Shown here: piece by piece, positions 26,337-35,481 of the stretch
Layout: the number at the start of each line of letters is the position of its first letter
Position numbering within the stretch: position 1 is the stretch's first letter
Assembly (NCBI RefSeq): GCF_029502005.1
Contig: NZ_JAMQOT010000008.1
Span: 62,001 to 126,000 of the forward strand
Length of the DNA: 64,000 nucleotides
Direction of reading: 5' to 3'
Source: Natrinema salsiterrestre
GTDB taxonomy: Archaea; Halobacteriota; Halobacteria; Halobacteriales; Natrialbaceae
Translations under genes and position numbers: made by a program
The notes under the pieces: generated by a model
The model's input: only the letters and a program-made list of their open reading frames with translations
Told to the model about the DNA's origin: nothing
The model's database searches: none

Positions 26337-27158
26337 ATGTCAGACAACGCTATCGACGCCGAACCGGGCACCGTCTACCTCGTCGGCAGCGGCCCCGGCG
26401 ACCCCGATCTCTTGACCGTCAAGGCGAAGCGGCTGCTCGAGGCCGCCGACGTCGTCCTCCACGACAAACTGCCCGGTCCGGAGATCATCGAACAGCTCCC
26501 CGAGGACCGCCGCGAGGACGTCGGGAAGCGCGCCGGCGGCGAGCGCACGCCCCAGTCGGAGATCAACGAGCGGCTGGTCGAACTCGCCCGCGAGGGCAAG
26601 TCCGTCGTCCGACTCAAGGGCGGCGACTCCTTCGTCTTCGGTCGCGGCGGCGAAGAGGCCGAGTACCTGGCGGCCCACGAGGTGCCCTTCGAAGCCGTCC
26701 CCGCGGTCACCTCCGCCATCGCCGCGCCCGCGGCGGCCGGAATCCCGGTCACGCACCGCGATCACGCCTCCTCGGTCTCCGTCGTCACGGGCCACGAGGA
26801 CCCCACCAAGGAGGAGTCGGCCGTCGACTGGGACGCACTCGCTGCCACCGGCGGCACGATCGTCGTCCTGATGGGCGTCGGTCGGTTGCCCGATTACACG
26901 GCGGCGCTGCTCGAGGCCGATATGGACCCGACAACGCCGGTCGCGCTCGTCGAGCGCGGTACCTGGCCCGGTCAGCGGGTCGCGACGGGGACGCTCGAAA
27001 CAATCGTCGACGCCCGCGACGAGGCGGATATCTCGCCGCCCGCGGTGACCGTGATCGGCGACGTCGCGGGGACGCGCGAGTCGATCGTCGAGTTCCTGCA
27101 GAACGACTACGGCACAGTCGACGATAGCGACCGAGATCAGGACGAACTGGAGGGATGA
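26337..27158 (+). CDS. cobA: Uroporphyrinogen-III C-methyltransferase (SUMT)
   Basis: A 273-residue SAM-dependent methyltransferase that methylates uroporphyrinogen III at C2 and C7 to precorrin-2, the branch towards sirohaem, cobalamin and archaeal haem. The signature VYLVGSGPGDPDLLTVKA is near the N terminus, then DVVLHDKL, RLKGGDSFVFGRGGEE and GIPVTHRDHASSV. Length and motifs are complete. It is a stand-alone SUMT without a fused CysG dehydrogenase domain. It stands between hemC and hemD with spacers of 14 and 4 bp, clearly one operon. Confidence 0.96.
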   Translation: MSDNAIDAEPGTVYLVGSGPGDPDLLTVKAKRLLEAADVVLHDKLPGPEIIEQLPEDRREDVGKRAGGERTPQSEINERLVELAREGKSVVRLKGGDSFVFGRGGEEAEYLAAHEVPFEAVPAVTSAIAAPAAAGIPVTHRDHASSVSVVTGHEDPTKEESAVDWDALAATGGTIVVLMGVGRLPDYTAALLEADMDPTTPVALVERGTWPGQRVATGTLETIVDARDEADISPPAVTVIGDVAGTRESIVEFLQNDYGTVDDSDRDQDELEG

Positions 27159-27162
27159 ACGG

Positions 27163-27909
27163 ATGAGCGACACGCCCACAGTGGCCGTCTTCCGTCCCGA
27201 CGACGACCGCCTCGAGCGAGCCGTCGACCTCCTCGCGGACCTCGGCGCCGAGCCCGTCCCCGACCCGATGCTCGCGGTCGAGGCGACGGGCGCGACGCCC
27301 CGAACCGACGCCGACTACGTCGTCTTCACGAGCAAGACCGGCGCGGAGCTCGTCTCCGATGCGGGCTGGGAACCGACCGGCGAGACGATCTGTGCCATCG
27401 GCTCCGCAACGGCCGACGCGCTTCGCGACGAGGGGTACGCAGTCGATATCGTCCCCGAAGAGTTTACCTCGAGCGGGCTGGTCGCGGCCCTCGAACCCCG
27501 CGTCGACGGCGCGCGCGTCGAGGTGGCCCGCAGCGATCACGGCAGTGCGGTACTACTCGAGGGCCTCGAGGACGCGGGCGCGTACGTTCACGAAACGATT
27601 CTCTACCGGCTGGTTCGGCCCGACGGCAGCGGGGAGTCGGCGGCGCTGGCAGCCGAGGGCGCGCTCGACGCGGCCTGCTTCACCTCCTCGTTGACGGTCG
27701 AGCACTTGCTCGAGGCTGCGGCCGACCGTGGAATCCGCGAGGAGACGCTCGAGGGGCTTGCGGACGCCGTCGTGGGCGTCATCGGCGAGCCGACTCGCGA
27801 GACGGCCGCGGCGAGCGGCGTCGACGTCGATCTGGTCGCGAGCGAGGCCACGTTCGACCGGCTCGCGACCGAAACGGTCGACGCGGTGACGCCGGCAGAC
27901 GACGAATGA
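27163..27909 (+). CDS. hemD: Uroporphyrinogen-III synthase
   Basis: A 248-residue enzyme that cyclises hydroxymethylbilane with inversion of ring D. The family is poorly conserved in sequence. Visible features are the two-lobed pattern, FTSKTGAELV in lobe one, ETILYRLVRP at the hinge, and FTSSLTVEHLLEAA with VVGVIGEPTRETAAASG in lobe two. The position directly after hemC and cobA with a 4-bp gap supports the call. Together hemB, hemC, hemD and cobA in this window take aminolevulinate to precorrin-2. Confidence 0.93.
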   Translation: MSDTPTVAVFRPDDDRLERAVDLLADLGAEPVPDPMLAVEATGATPRTDADYVVFTSKTGAELVSDAGWEPTGETICAIGSATADALRDEGYAVDIVPEEFTSSGLVAALEPRVDGARVEVARSDHGSAVLLEGLEDAGAYVHETILYRLVRPDGSGESAALAAEGALDAACFTSSLTVEHLLEAAADRGIREETLEGLADAVVGVIGEPTRETAAASGVDVDLVASEATFDRLATETVDAVTPADDE

Positions 27910-27976
27910 CGGTCCCGAAAGCCCGGTCCTCGACTCGAGACGTGAGGGAAGGGACACGCGCTCGGTCGTCGAACCG

Positions 27977-29068
27977 ATGAGCCGACACCGCCGAGCGTTC
28001 CTCGCGACCGTCGGAACCGCAGCGCTCGCCGGCTGCACAGCGCCGGTGGCCGAGCCGACCGCGTTCGAAGACCACGAGCGACGCGACACGACGATCGGGT
28101 TCGCCGGCGACGCGATGCTCGGCCGCAACGTCGACGGTCGCTACCGGCGCGCTGGGGTCGATCCCGCGGGCGTCTGGGGCGACCTTCGCCCCCGCCTCGC
28201 GTCCCTCGACGGCGTCTGCTGTAACCTCGAGTGTTGCCTGTCGACGCGGGGCGACCGGTTCCCCGACCGAACGTACTACTTTCGAGCCGATCCGGCGTGG
28301 GCCGTCCCCGCGCTCGAGGCCGGAAACGTCCGGGTCGCGTCGCTGGCGAACAACCACGCGATGGACTACGGTCGGGTCGCGCTACGGGACACGATCGACG
28401 CGCTCGAGGCGGACGGGATCGCTCGAGCGGGTGCCGGCGAGACGCCAGCGGCGGCCCGCACGCCGGCGACGGTTTCCATCGGCGAGGCTGACGTCGCCGT
28501 CGTTTCGTTCGCGGATCACTACGCGGCGTACGCTGCGACCGAGGATCGGCCCGGAACGGCCTACGTAGAGATGGATCCGAAAGCCCCGGAGACCCGCCGC
28601 GTCGTCGGAGCGGCGGTCGACCGCGCTCGAGCGACCGATCCGGATCTCCTCGTCGCGTCCCTTCACTGGGGCCCCAACTGGGTCGAGTATCCCGACGACC
28701 GGCTCGTCTCGTTCGGTCACTGGCTCGTCGATCGGGGTGTCGACCTCGTCCACGGCCACAGCGCCCACGTCGTTCAGGGGGTCGAACGGTACGGAGACGG
28801 CCTCGTTCTCCACGATACCGGCGATATCGTGGACGATTACGTCACCAAGGAGGACCTGCGGAACGATCGGAGTTTCCTCTTCGAGGTGGGGCTCGACGGC
28901 GGGGATCTCGAGGAGCTCCGGCTCGTCCCGGTCGTCATCGACGACAGACGCGTCGACCGGGCCGACGCGGACGCGGCGGCGTGGCTCCGCGAGACCATGC
29001 GCGACCGATCGGCGCCGTTCGGGACCGCGTACGATCGGGACGGCGGCGATCTGGTTCTCTCGCTGTGA
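27977..29068 (+). CDS. CapA-family exported lipoprotein, paralogue 1
   Basis: A 363-residue protein of the CapA/PgsA metallophosphatase-like family tied to poly-gamma-glutamate capsule systems. The N terminus SRHRRAFLATVGTAALAGC has a twin arginine (R5-R6) and a lipobox cysteine (C20), so Tat export and lipid anchoring are likely. Domain motifs are GFAGDAMLGR, SLANNHAMDYG, LHWGPNWV, HGHSAHVVQG and LHDTGDIVDDY, with the metal-ligand residues present. A second copy of the same length lies at 31959-33050, with a three-gene cassette between. No capB/capC genes are adjacent, so the substrate is unknown. Confidence 0.9.
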   Translation: MSRHRRAFLATVGTAALAGCTAPVAEPTAFEDHERRDTTIGFAGDAMLGRNVDGRYRRAGVDPAGVWGDLRPRLASLDGVCCNLECCLSTRGDRFPDRTYYFRADPAWAVPALEAGNVRVASLANNHAMDYGRVALRDTIDALEADGIARAGAGETPAAARTPATVSIGEADVAVVSFADHYAAYAATEDRPGTAYVEMDPKAPETRRVVGAAVDRARATDPDLLVASLHWGPNWVEYPDDRLVSFGHWLVDRGVDLVHGHSAHVVQGVERYGDGLVLHDTGDIVDDYVTKEDLRNDRSFLFEVGLDGGDLEELRLVPVVIDDRRVDRADADAAAWLRETMRDRSAPFGTAYDRDGGDLVLSL

Positions 29069-29107
29069 GGTCGACGACCACTGCGTTCCGGCGTCAGACG
29101 TCGGAAA

Positions 29108-30133
29108 TCAGTCCTCGAGCAGTCGAAACGCCAGCAGGGCCGGGAGCGCGAAGCCGAGGGCGTTGCCGCTCCCGTGCCAGCGGATCATCTCGGGAATCGT
29201 GACGAGCGACGGCGTCCCGGGAAGGGCCGAATACCCGAAGGCGAGTGCCAGGGCCATCGTCCAGCACAGCGACAGCGCGGCGACGGCGAGCAACAGCCCC
29301 GGCAGTCGTGGTGTTACCGGGACGACGTCGCGGAGCGTGCGCAGCGCGAATCCGACGACGCCGGCGGTGAACGCGGTGACGGCGACGACCTCGACCAGCG
29401 GCGAGAACGTGATTCCGATCGCGATCAGGACGATGCCGGCGACGGTGACGACCGTGGACGCAGCCGTCGCTCGCCCCGCGATCGTCGCCGAAAACGTCCC
29501 GTCGTCTCCCGTCAAGACGCGTCCCGTCAGGCCGACGACGAGCGGCAGCGCGAACCCGGCGTAGTGGAAGTGGACGCCCGTCAGGAGGACGATGATCGGC
29601 GCGAACCGGAGGCTGACGCCGGCCGCGTGCATGCAGAGAAACGCGGCGGCGACCGGCACGTACAGCAGGCCGGCGTCGATCGCGAGCTCGGGCAGCGGAC
29701 CGTCGCGGCGGGCGGTGAGCCGGCCGAACCCACAGAACGCGATCGCGCCGGTGACGCCGAGCCACGGGACGGCGAGTGCGACCGCGACGACCGATCCCTG
29801 CGGCGCGACGAGCGCGGCGACGAGCGCCAGCGCGGCCGGGAGCTGTCCGAAGACGGCGACTCGATAGGTCGCCGTCACAGCGGTCGCGTCTCGAGGCAGG
29901 TCGACCAGCCCGACGCCGAGGGGGACGAGGACGAGCGCGGCGAGTGCCACGTACAGTCCAGGGACAGCGAGGGAAACCGGGCCGCCGAGCGTTCCAGCGA
30001 CGAGTCCCAGCCAGACGGTCCCGCCCGCCGCTACGGTCAGGTCGGTGACGCGTCGCCCGGCGACGCTGGGGCGGGGACGAACGGTCGTCGACGGCTCCGA
30101 TGCTCGAGCGGCGGTCGTCTCGGGGCCGGTCAC
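29108..30133 (-). CDS. YndJ-like multi-pass membrane protein
   Basis: A 341-residue protein with about nine or ten hydrophobic helices. The segment VHFHYAGFALPLVVGL with its histidines, and the general pattern, match the YndJ family, recognised from memory. The biochemical role is unknown. It overlaps the upstream DUF4166-like gene by four bases (ATGA), and the pair belongs to a minus-strand cassette with the NDUFA9-like gene. The first 25 residues are hydrophilic and cytoplasmic. It converges on capA paralogue 1 with a 39-bp gap. Confidence 0.83.
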   Translation of the reverse strand: MTGPETTAARASEPSTTVRPRPSVAGRRVTDLTVAAGGTVWLGLVAGTLGGPVSLAVPGLYVALAALVLVPLGVGLVDLPRDATAVTATYRVAVFGQLPAALALVAALVAPQGSVVAVALAVPWLGVTGAIAFCGFGRLTARRDGPLPELAIDAGLLYVPVAAAFLCMHAAGVSLRFAPIIVLLTGVHFHYAGFALPLVVGLTGRVLTGDDGTFSATIAGRATAASTVVTVAGIVLIAIGITFSPLVEVVAVTAFTAGVVGFALRTLRDVVPVTPRLPGLLLAVAALSLCWTMALALAFGYSALPGTPSLVTIPEMIRWHGSGNALGFALPALLAFRLLED

Positions 30134-30807
30134 GCGTTCTCACCCGGAAGGTCGACGCCGCCGAGGGCCGGCCGCGGTGTGGCGCGGTCCTCGAGCGGCC
30201 GGAACTCGTTCCGGAACGCGCCCTCGTACTCGAAGACGGTGCCGAACAAGGGAGTGGTGATCGCGGCCGAAACCCGAAACCGATCGTCCTCGTCGTCGTA
30301 CCAGTCGCGGAGCCGGCCGTCGACCGCCAGCGGAGCGGGGAGCGCGAAGTATCGACCGCCGATTCGGAGCCACTGCGCGCCGATCGAGAGCGCCAGCGCC
30401 CCGTCCTCGGCAGTGATGTGGACATCGGCGGCGACGCATCCGTGCCTGCCGAAGAGGTCAGTGAGACACCCTCGGGCGGGGTTCCACCGGAGCGTGTCTA
30501 CGAACGTTCGCGGCGGCGACGTGTCGAAGCGCCGACGGAGGACGAGCGCCTCGTTGCCGTCGTCGTCGACGAACGGCTCCGTGACGATCGTAAACGGAAC
30601 GTCGGTGCCGCGTTCCGGAAAGAGGAAATCGTCGAATGCGCCGAGCCAGAGCGCCGGCACCGCGAGCGGGTGCCGGTCGAGATCGCGCATTCGGCCGACG
30701 CCCACCGCCTCGCGGTTTTCACCTGACTCGAGTCCGTACCGGTCCCGGACGCGGGGATGGAGCGTCCGCCACTCGTCGCCGACCTCGCGCTCGAACAGCC
30801 CGGTCAC
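30130..30807 (-). CDS. DUF4166-like protein
   Basis: A 225-residue soluble protein. The segments LRWNPARGCLTDLFGRHG, QWLRIGGRYFALPAPL and RVSAAITTPLFGTVFEYEG match the DUF4166 family, which in bacteria is often fused to or next to NAD(P)-binding epimerase-like proteins. Here the NDUFA9-like SDR gene is the next gene upstream (61 bp) and YndJ-like follows with an ATGA overlap. This suggests these three act together, perhaps on a lipid or quinone, but that is inference. No catalytic motif is recognised. Confidence 0.82.
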   Translation of the reverse strand: MTGLFEREVGDEWRTLHPRVRDRYGLESGENREAVGVGRMRDLDRHPLAVPALWLGAFDDFLFPERGTDVPFTIVTEPFVDDDGNEALVLRRRFDTSPPRTFVDTLRWNPARGCLTDLFGRHGCVAADVHITAEDGALALSIGAQWLRIGGRYFALPAPLAVDGRLRDWYDDEDDRFRVSAAITTPLFGTVFEYEGAFRNEFRPLEDRATPRPALGGVDLPGENA

Positions 30808-30868
30808 GGCGCTCCCTCCGCTTCGGCCGCGGCAGCTACAAATCGGCGGCTTTCGGTTCGGGTCGATA

Positions 30869-31768
30869 TCATGCGTCGATCGGTTCGATATCGCTCTCCG
30901 GATCGGCAGCGGCCAGATACGCAGACAGCGTTCGGAGCGACTCCGGCGATACCCCGAACGCCGCGACGTCGTTGTCGGCCGTCGTGTTGTCCAGTCCCAG
31001 TACGCGGTACTGGTCGCGGCCGAACGGAATCCGCGGAACGGGATCGGCCAGCATCGCCCCGATCGCGGCCAGTGCCATCGGGACCGGCACGACGATTCCC
31101 CCGCTCCGGATCTGCCTGACGGTCTCGGCGAGCGTGAGCCGCTCGGGGCCGCCGATCTCGTAGCACCGGCCGACGTGGCGGTCGTCCTCGAGCCCGTCCG
31201 CGAGCATCGGCGCGAGGTCTCCGACCCAGATCGGCTGGAGCCGGGTTCGTTCGCCGCCCGGAAGCGGCGTGATCAGGGGCGGTGACAGCCGCTCGACGAA
31301 CGGGAGAAACGCACAGCCGTCGCCGAAGACGACCGACGGGCGATAGATCACCCACTCGAGGCTCGACCGGCGGACGACGCGTTCGGCCCGCCGTTTGGCC
31401 CGGAAGTACGCCGTCTCGACGCCCGATTCGACACCGAGCCCGCTCAGCTGGACGAATCGCTCGACGCTGGTGTCCTCGCTCGCGGCGACGAGATGGCGCG
31501 TCCCGTCGTAGTGGACCGACTCGTGGCTCCGGCCGCGGGGCTGGACGTGCGACGGGAGCGCCACGAGGTTGACGACCGCGTCGTGACCGGCCACAGTCCC
31601 CGCGAGCTCCCGCTCGGTCACGTCCAGTGCCGTCGTCTCGACGCCGTCGGGTAGCCCGTCCGCGTCGGGCGTCCGCGAGGCGGCGGTCACCTCGTGTCCG
31701 CGGTCGACCAGGGCGCGACAGAGGGGCCGCCCGATAAAGCCCGTGCCCCCCGCGACCAGGACGTTCAT
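30869..31768 (-). CDS. NAD(P)-binding SDR-like protein (complex I NDUFA9-type)
   Basis: A 299-residue atypical short-chain dehydrogenase. The Rossmann glycine motif VLVAGGTGFIGRPL opens the protein, followed by LSGLGVES and YFRAKRRAERVVR, where the usual active-site tyrosine-lysine pair is Y-x3-K-like. The RYCYEIGGPE-type segment (GRCYEIGGPERLTL) is typical of NDUFA9/NmrA relatives. The start at 31768 (MNVLVAGGTG) is preferred over an ATG six codons upstream. It is the first gene of the minus-strand cassette with DUF4166-like and YndJ-like genes, divergent from capA paralogue 2. Confidence 0.87.
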   Translation of the reverse strand: MNVLVAGGTGFIGRPLCRALVDRGHEVTAASRTPDADGLPDGVETTALDVTERELAGTVAGHDAVVNLVALPSHVQPRGRSHESVHYDGTRHLVAASEDTSVERFVQLSGLGVESGVETAYFRAKRRAERVVRRSSLEWVIYRPSVVFGDGCAFLPFVERLSPPLITPLPGGERTRLQPIWVGDLAPMLADGLEDDRHVGRCYEIGGPERLTLAETVRQIRSGGIVVPVPMALAAIGAMLADPVPRIPFGRDQYRVLGLDNTTADNDVAAFGVSPESLRTLSAYLAAADPESDIEPIDA

Positions 31769-31958
31769 ACCGCCCCCTTCTGTCACGGACGCTTAATGTT
31801 ACCGCTAATGACCCGATCGCTATCGATACGGAGCGACGGCCGCGACGAGCTATTTGCGACTGGACGTCGAAGTGGCGACCGATGTGCACACTCGAAGCCG
31901 CTCGATCGATCGCGAACCGAAACGCTCGCGAGGAAACACGGGCGCGGCTATCGAACCG

Positions 31959-33050
31959 ATGAGCGGGGGCCGGCGACGGTTTCTGGTAGCGACGGGGGCA
32001 ACGATACTCGGTGGCCCTACGGCGGTCGCTGCCGATCGGGTCGCGATCGACGAACGCGACCGCCACGAAACGACGATCGGCTTCGTCGGCGATACGATGC
32101 TCGGGCGCGGCGTCGACGAACGATACGGTCGGAACGGCGCGAATCCGGCGGCCGTCTGGGGCGACCTCCGATCTCGACTGCAGTCGCTGGACGGCGTCTG
32201 CTGTAACCTCGAGTGCTGTCTCTCGACGCGAGGCGAACGATATCCCGATCGGACCTACTACTTTCGGGCCGACCCGGAGTGGGCCGTCCCCGCCCTCGAG
32301 GCCGGGAACGTCCGGTTCGCGTCGCTGGCGAACAATCACGCGCTGGATTTCGGGGCGACGGCGCTGATGGATACCCTCGAGTCCCTCGACGGGGGAGATA
32401 TCGCACATGCCGGCGCGGGCGAACGGCCGGACGATGCCCGAGCGCCGTCGGTCGCGTCGATCGGCGACCTCGACGTCGCGGTGGTCTCGTTTTCGGATCA
32501 GAGCGCCGAGTACGCAGCGACCGAGGACCGGGCGGGGACCGCGTACGTCGAGTGCGATCCGACGAATCCGGAGACGCGACGGATCGTCACCGAGACCCTC
32601 GAGCGAGCCGCCGAACGAGATCCCGATCTGCTCGTCGCGTCGCTCCATTGGGGACCAAACTGGGTCGAGATCCCGGACGAGACCTATCGCGAGTTCGGGC
32701 GCTGGCTCGTCGACGAGGGGGTATCGATCGTCCACGGCCACAGCGCGCACGTCGTTCAGGGTATCGAACCGTACGATGGCGGCGTCATCCTCCACGATAC
32801 GGGCGACTTCGTCGACGATTACACCGTCAAGGAGGAGCTCCGGAACGATCGGAGCTTCCTCTTCGAAGTCGCGATAGACGACGGCGATCCCGCGGCCGTT
32901 CGGCTCGTTCCCGTCGTGATCGACGACGAAGCGGTCCGACGTGCGGACCCGTGGGAAGCGGCCTGGCTTCGGAAGACGATCGCCGAGCGCTCGGCACCGT
33001 TCGACGCGAGCTTCGAGTACGACGATCGGGAAGTGATCGTCCCCCTGTGA
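31959..33050 (+). CDS. CapA-family exported protein, paralogue 2
   Basis: A 363-residue CapA/PgsA-family protein, clearly a paralogue of the gene at 27977-29068: GFVGDTMLGRGVDERYG, VCCNLECCLSTRG, SLANNHALDFG, LHWGPNWVEI, HGHSAHVVQGI and LHDTGDFVDDY align directly. The signal region RRRFLVATGATILGGPTAVA has a twin arginine but lacks the lipobox cysteine. It may therefore be secreted or cleaved by signal peptidase near residue 25, while paralogue 1 is lipid-anchored. The start at 31959 is set by the Tat motif. Both copies point the same way around the opposite-strand cassette. Confidence 0.88.
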   Translation: MSGGRRRFLVATGATILGGPTAVAADRVAIDERDRHETTIGFVGDTMLGRGVDERYGRNGANPAAVWGDLRSRLQSLDGVCCNLECCLSTRGERYPDRTYYFRADPEWAVPALEAGNVRFASLANNHALDFGATALMDTLESLDGGDIAHAGAGERPDDARAPSVASIGDLDVAVVSFSDQSAEYAATEDRAGTAYVECDPTNPETRRIVTETLERAAERDPDLLVASLHWGPNWVEIPDETYREFGRWLVDEGVSIVHGHSAHVVQGIEPYDGGVILHDTGDFVDDYTVKEELRNDRSFLFEVAIDDGDPAAVRLVPVVIDDEAVRRADPWEAAWLRKTIAERSAPFDASFEYDDREVIVPL

Positions 33051-33099
33051 CGGAGACGGGACCGCACCTTTATCCCCGAAGGCGACCCACAATTCCTCG

Positions 33100-34635
33100 A
33101 TGGCAGGGCCGGTTCCCGAACTCGAGGATCGCGCGACAACGTGTGCAAAGCGGCTGTGCGAGGCCGATCGCGTGTTGCTCGCCTCCCACATCGACGCCGA
33201 CGGACTCACGAGCGCGGCGATCGCCGCGACGGCCCTCGAGCGGGCGGAGATTCCGTTCGAGACGGTCTTCGAGAAGCAACTCGACGAGGAGGCGTTAGCG
33301 GACATCGCGGCGACCGCCTACGAGACCGTTCTCTTCACCGACTTCGGGAGCGGCCAGCTCGATATCATCGGCGACCACGAGGACGCGGGCGACTTCACCC
33401 CCGTCATCGCGGACCACCACCAGCCCGCCGATCGAGAGACGGCGTACCACCTCAATCCGCTCCTGTTCGGGATCAACGGCGCATCCGAGCTGTCGGGAGC
33501 CGGCGCGAGTTACGTTCTCGCGCGGGCGCTCGCGGACGTTTCCGACACCACGCCGGATCCGGCCGTTGCGGCGGATGGCGGTGAGCCGAGCGACGCGAGG
33601 CGATCCTCGTCAGAGCTTTGCTCTGACGGCGGTACTGTCACCGCGTCGGGAGCCGCGAACGCACGCGCGGACAACTGCGACCTCGCCGCCCTCGCGGTCG
33701 TCGGGGCGGTCGGCGACATGCAGGCCGCCGGCGGCGAGCTCCACGGCGCGAATCAGGGCATCGTCGACGAGGGCGTCGCGGCCGGCGTCCTCGAGACGGG
33801 CAAGGATCTCGCGCTCTACGGGAAACAGACCCGTCCGCTTCCAAAGCTGCTCGAGTACGCCACCGACGTCCACATCCCCGGCATCTCGAACGACGAGAAC
33901 GGCGCGCTGCGATTCCTCGACGGGCTCGACCTCGAGTTGAAACGCGACGGCGAGTGGCGGCGCTGGGCCGGGCTGACGAACGACGAGAAGCAGACCGTCG
34001 CGAGCGCGCTCGTCCGGCGAGCCGTCTCGAGCGGCGTACCGGCGAAAAAGATCGACCAGCTCGTGAGCACGGCCTACGTCCTCAGCGAGGAACCCGTCGG
34101 CACCGAACTCCGGGACGCGAGCGAGTTCTCGACCCTGCTGAACGCGACCGCCCGCTACGAGCGGGCCGACGTCGGCCTCGGCGTCTGTCTCGGCGACCGG
34201 GAGGGCGCGCTCGAGCGGGCGCGACAGCTCCTGCGCGAACACCGGCGCAACCTCTCGAACGGTATCGATCTCGTGACTCGAGAGGGGGCGACCCAGGAGG
34301 AGCACGTCCAGTGGTTCCACGCGAACGACGAGATTCGCGAGACGATCGTCGGCATCGTCGCGGGGATGGCGATGGGGAACGCGGGGATCAGTCGCTCGAA
34401 GCCGATCATCGCGTTCGCAGAGAAGAACGACGAGGAAGTGAAAGTCTCCTCGCGGGGGACGCACTCCCTCGTCCGACGGGGGCTGGACCTCTCGGTCGTG
34501 ATGGGGGAGGCCGCTCGAGCCGTCGGCGGCGACGGCGGCGGTCACGACGTCGCGGCAGGGGCCACAGTCCCGAGAGGGAACGAGGAGGCCTTCGTCGAAC
34601 GCGCCGACGAGATCGTCGGTGAGCAACTCTCCTAG
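33100..34635 (+). CDS. Archaeal RecJ-like DHH single-strand nuclease/phosphoesterase
   Basis: A 511-residue DHH/DHHA1 protein. Motif I is HIDADG (H30, D32, D34), then D81 in FTDFGSG, DHH at 105-107, D206 in GAVGDMQ, and a C-terminal DHHA1 domain ending in GGDGGGHDVAAGATV. Archaeal RecJ homologues work in replication and repair, often with GINS and polymerase D or PCNA. Residues about 153-191 are a serine- and glycine-rich insert of unusual composition. Its DNA contains a perfect 9-bp hairpin (33608-33628) and looks like an intergenic repeat captured in frame. The metal ligands on both sides are intact. Confidence 0.9.
   Translation: MAGPVPELEDRATTCAKRLCEADRVLLASHIDADGLTSAAIAATALERAEIPFETVFEKQLDEEALADIAATAYETVLFTDFGSGQLDIIGDHEDAGDFTPVIADHHQPADRETAYHLNPLLFGINGASELSGAGASYVLARALADVSDTTPDPAVAADGGEPSDARRSSSELCSDGGTVTASGAANARADNCDLAALAVVGAVGDMQAAGGELHGANQGIVDEGVAAGVLETGKDLALYGKQTRPLPKLLEYATDVHIPGISNDENGALRFLDGLDLELKRDGEWRRWAGLTNDEKQTVASALVRRAVSSGVPAKKIDQLVSTAYVLSEEPVGTELRDASEFSTLLNATARYERADVGLGVCLGDREGALERARQLLREHRRNLSNGIDLVTREGATQEEHVQWFHANDEIRETIVGIVAGMAMGNAGISRSKPIIAFAEKNDEEVKVSSRGTHSLVRRGLDLSVVMGEAARAVGGDGGGHDVAAGATVPRGNEEAFVERADEIVGEQLS
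33608..33628. repeat. Perfect palindromic hairpin inside the recJ-like coding region
   Basis: CGTCAGAGC and GCTCTGACG form a 9-bp inverted repeat with loop TTT. It lies inside the in-frame insert of the DHH nuclease gene. The AGAGC/GCTCT core resembles that of the dispersed repeat behind the alcohol dehydrogenase and polymerase D genes. Confidence 0.55.
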
Positions 34636-34726
34636 GGGCCGTCAATCACGTTCGCGACCGAGCGATAGGCCACAGCAGCTCCTGTCAGCAAACGAAAGAC
34701 GGAGCGCCTCGAGTCCGGAAATCGAA

Positions 34727-35481
34727 TCAGGTCGATCCGTCCATCGAGGCCGGCACCGTCGGCAGAAGCGGCGCACGCGAGGTGAACATGTACGCCGTCT
34801 TCCGTACCGCCCCCTTTCCGTACTGGACGGCGCTCTTGCTGATCGGCGTCCGCTTGCCCCGGATCTGGGTTCGGCTCTCGAGGATCGCCTCGACGAGTTC
34901 CGCGCCGTCGATGTCGGCCTTCGTCGGGTTCGCGGCGTCGGGCGTCACGAGAACCTCGGTGTAGGCCTTGCCGACGTTCGGGAGGTAGTGAGCGTCGCTG
35001 GCACCGATCTGGGGATAGTCCCGCCGCTTCGCGAACGTTCGAGCGCGCCGGTTGCGGTAGCCGGTGAAGACCATCGAGTTGTAGGTCTCGATCGCGTCGG
35101 CGTCGTCGATGTGACGTTTCCGAACGCCGTGACGACTTCGCTGAAACGGATGCGGGACGATCGCTACGCCGCCGAGTTCGCGAACGGCCTCGACGGTGTC
35201 CATGAACGGCTGGCCGGGATCGGGCCGCGTCTCGACACCGATCGCCAGTAAGTGGCCGTGTCGCGTCGACACCTCGACGCCGGGGATACCGATCAGGCCG
35301 TACTCCGGCGCGAGATCGGCGGCTCGTCGCGACTCGTCTATCTCGTCGTGATCGGTGATGACGACACCGTCGAGCACGATATCCGCGGCGTGCTCGAGGA
35401 TGAGTTCGATCGGTTCGTGCCCGCGTAGGAGTCGTCGGAGTGGACGTGAAAGTCGATCGCGAACGGAATCTGGGAGGTCAT
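34727..35481 (-). pseudogene. PHP-domain phosphoesterase gene with a frameshift
   Basis: The N terminus MTSQIPFAIDFHVHSDDSY with the PHP motif FHVHS starts at 35481, but the frame is lost after codon 21. The continuation, HEPIELILEHAADIVLDGVV with ITDHDEID, GIPGVEVS, IVPHPFQRSRHG and GASDAHYLPNVG, is in the next frame. Restoring one G in the G run at about 35419-35422 would join both into a PHP protein of about 251 residues. The gene is therefore recently inactivated or carries a sequencing error. All other metal-binding motifs are intact, which favours a very recent event. It converges on the recJ-like gene. Confidence 0.8.

Noticed and set aside
29174-31285. 703-codon plus-strand frame over the YndJ/DUF4166/NDUFA9 cassette
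   Set aside because: It spans three real minus-strand genes and their spacers and is serine/arginine-rich with no domain.
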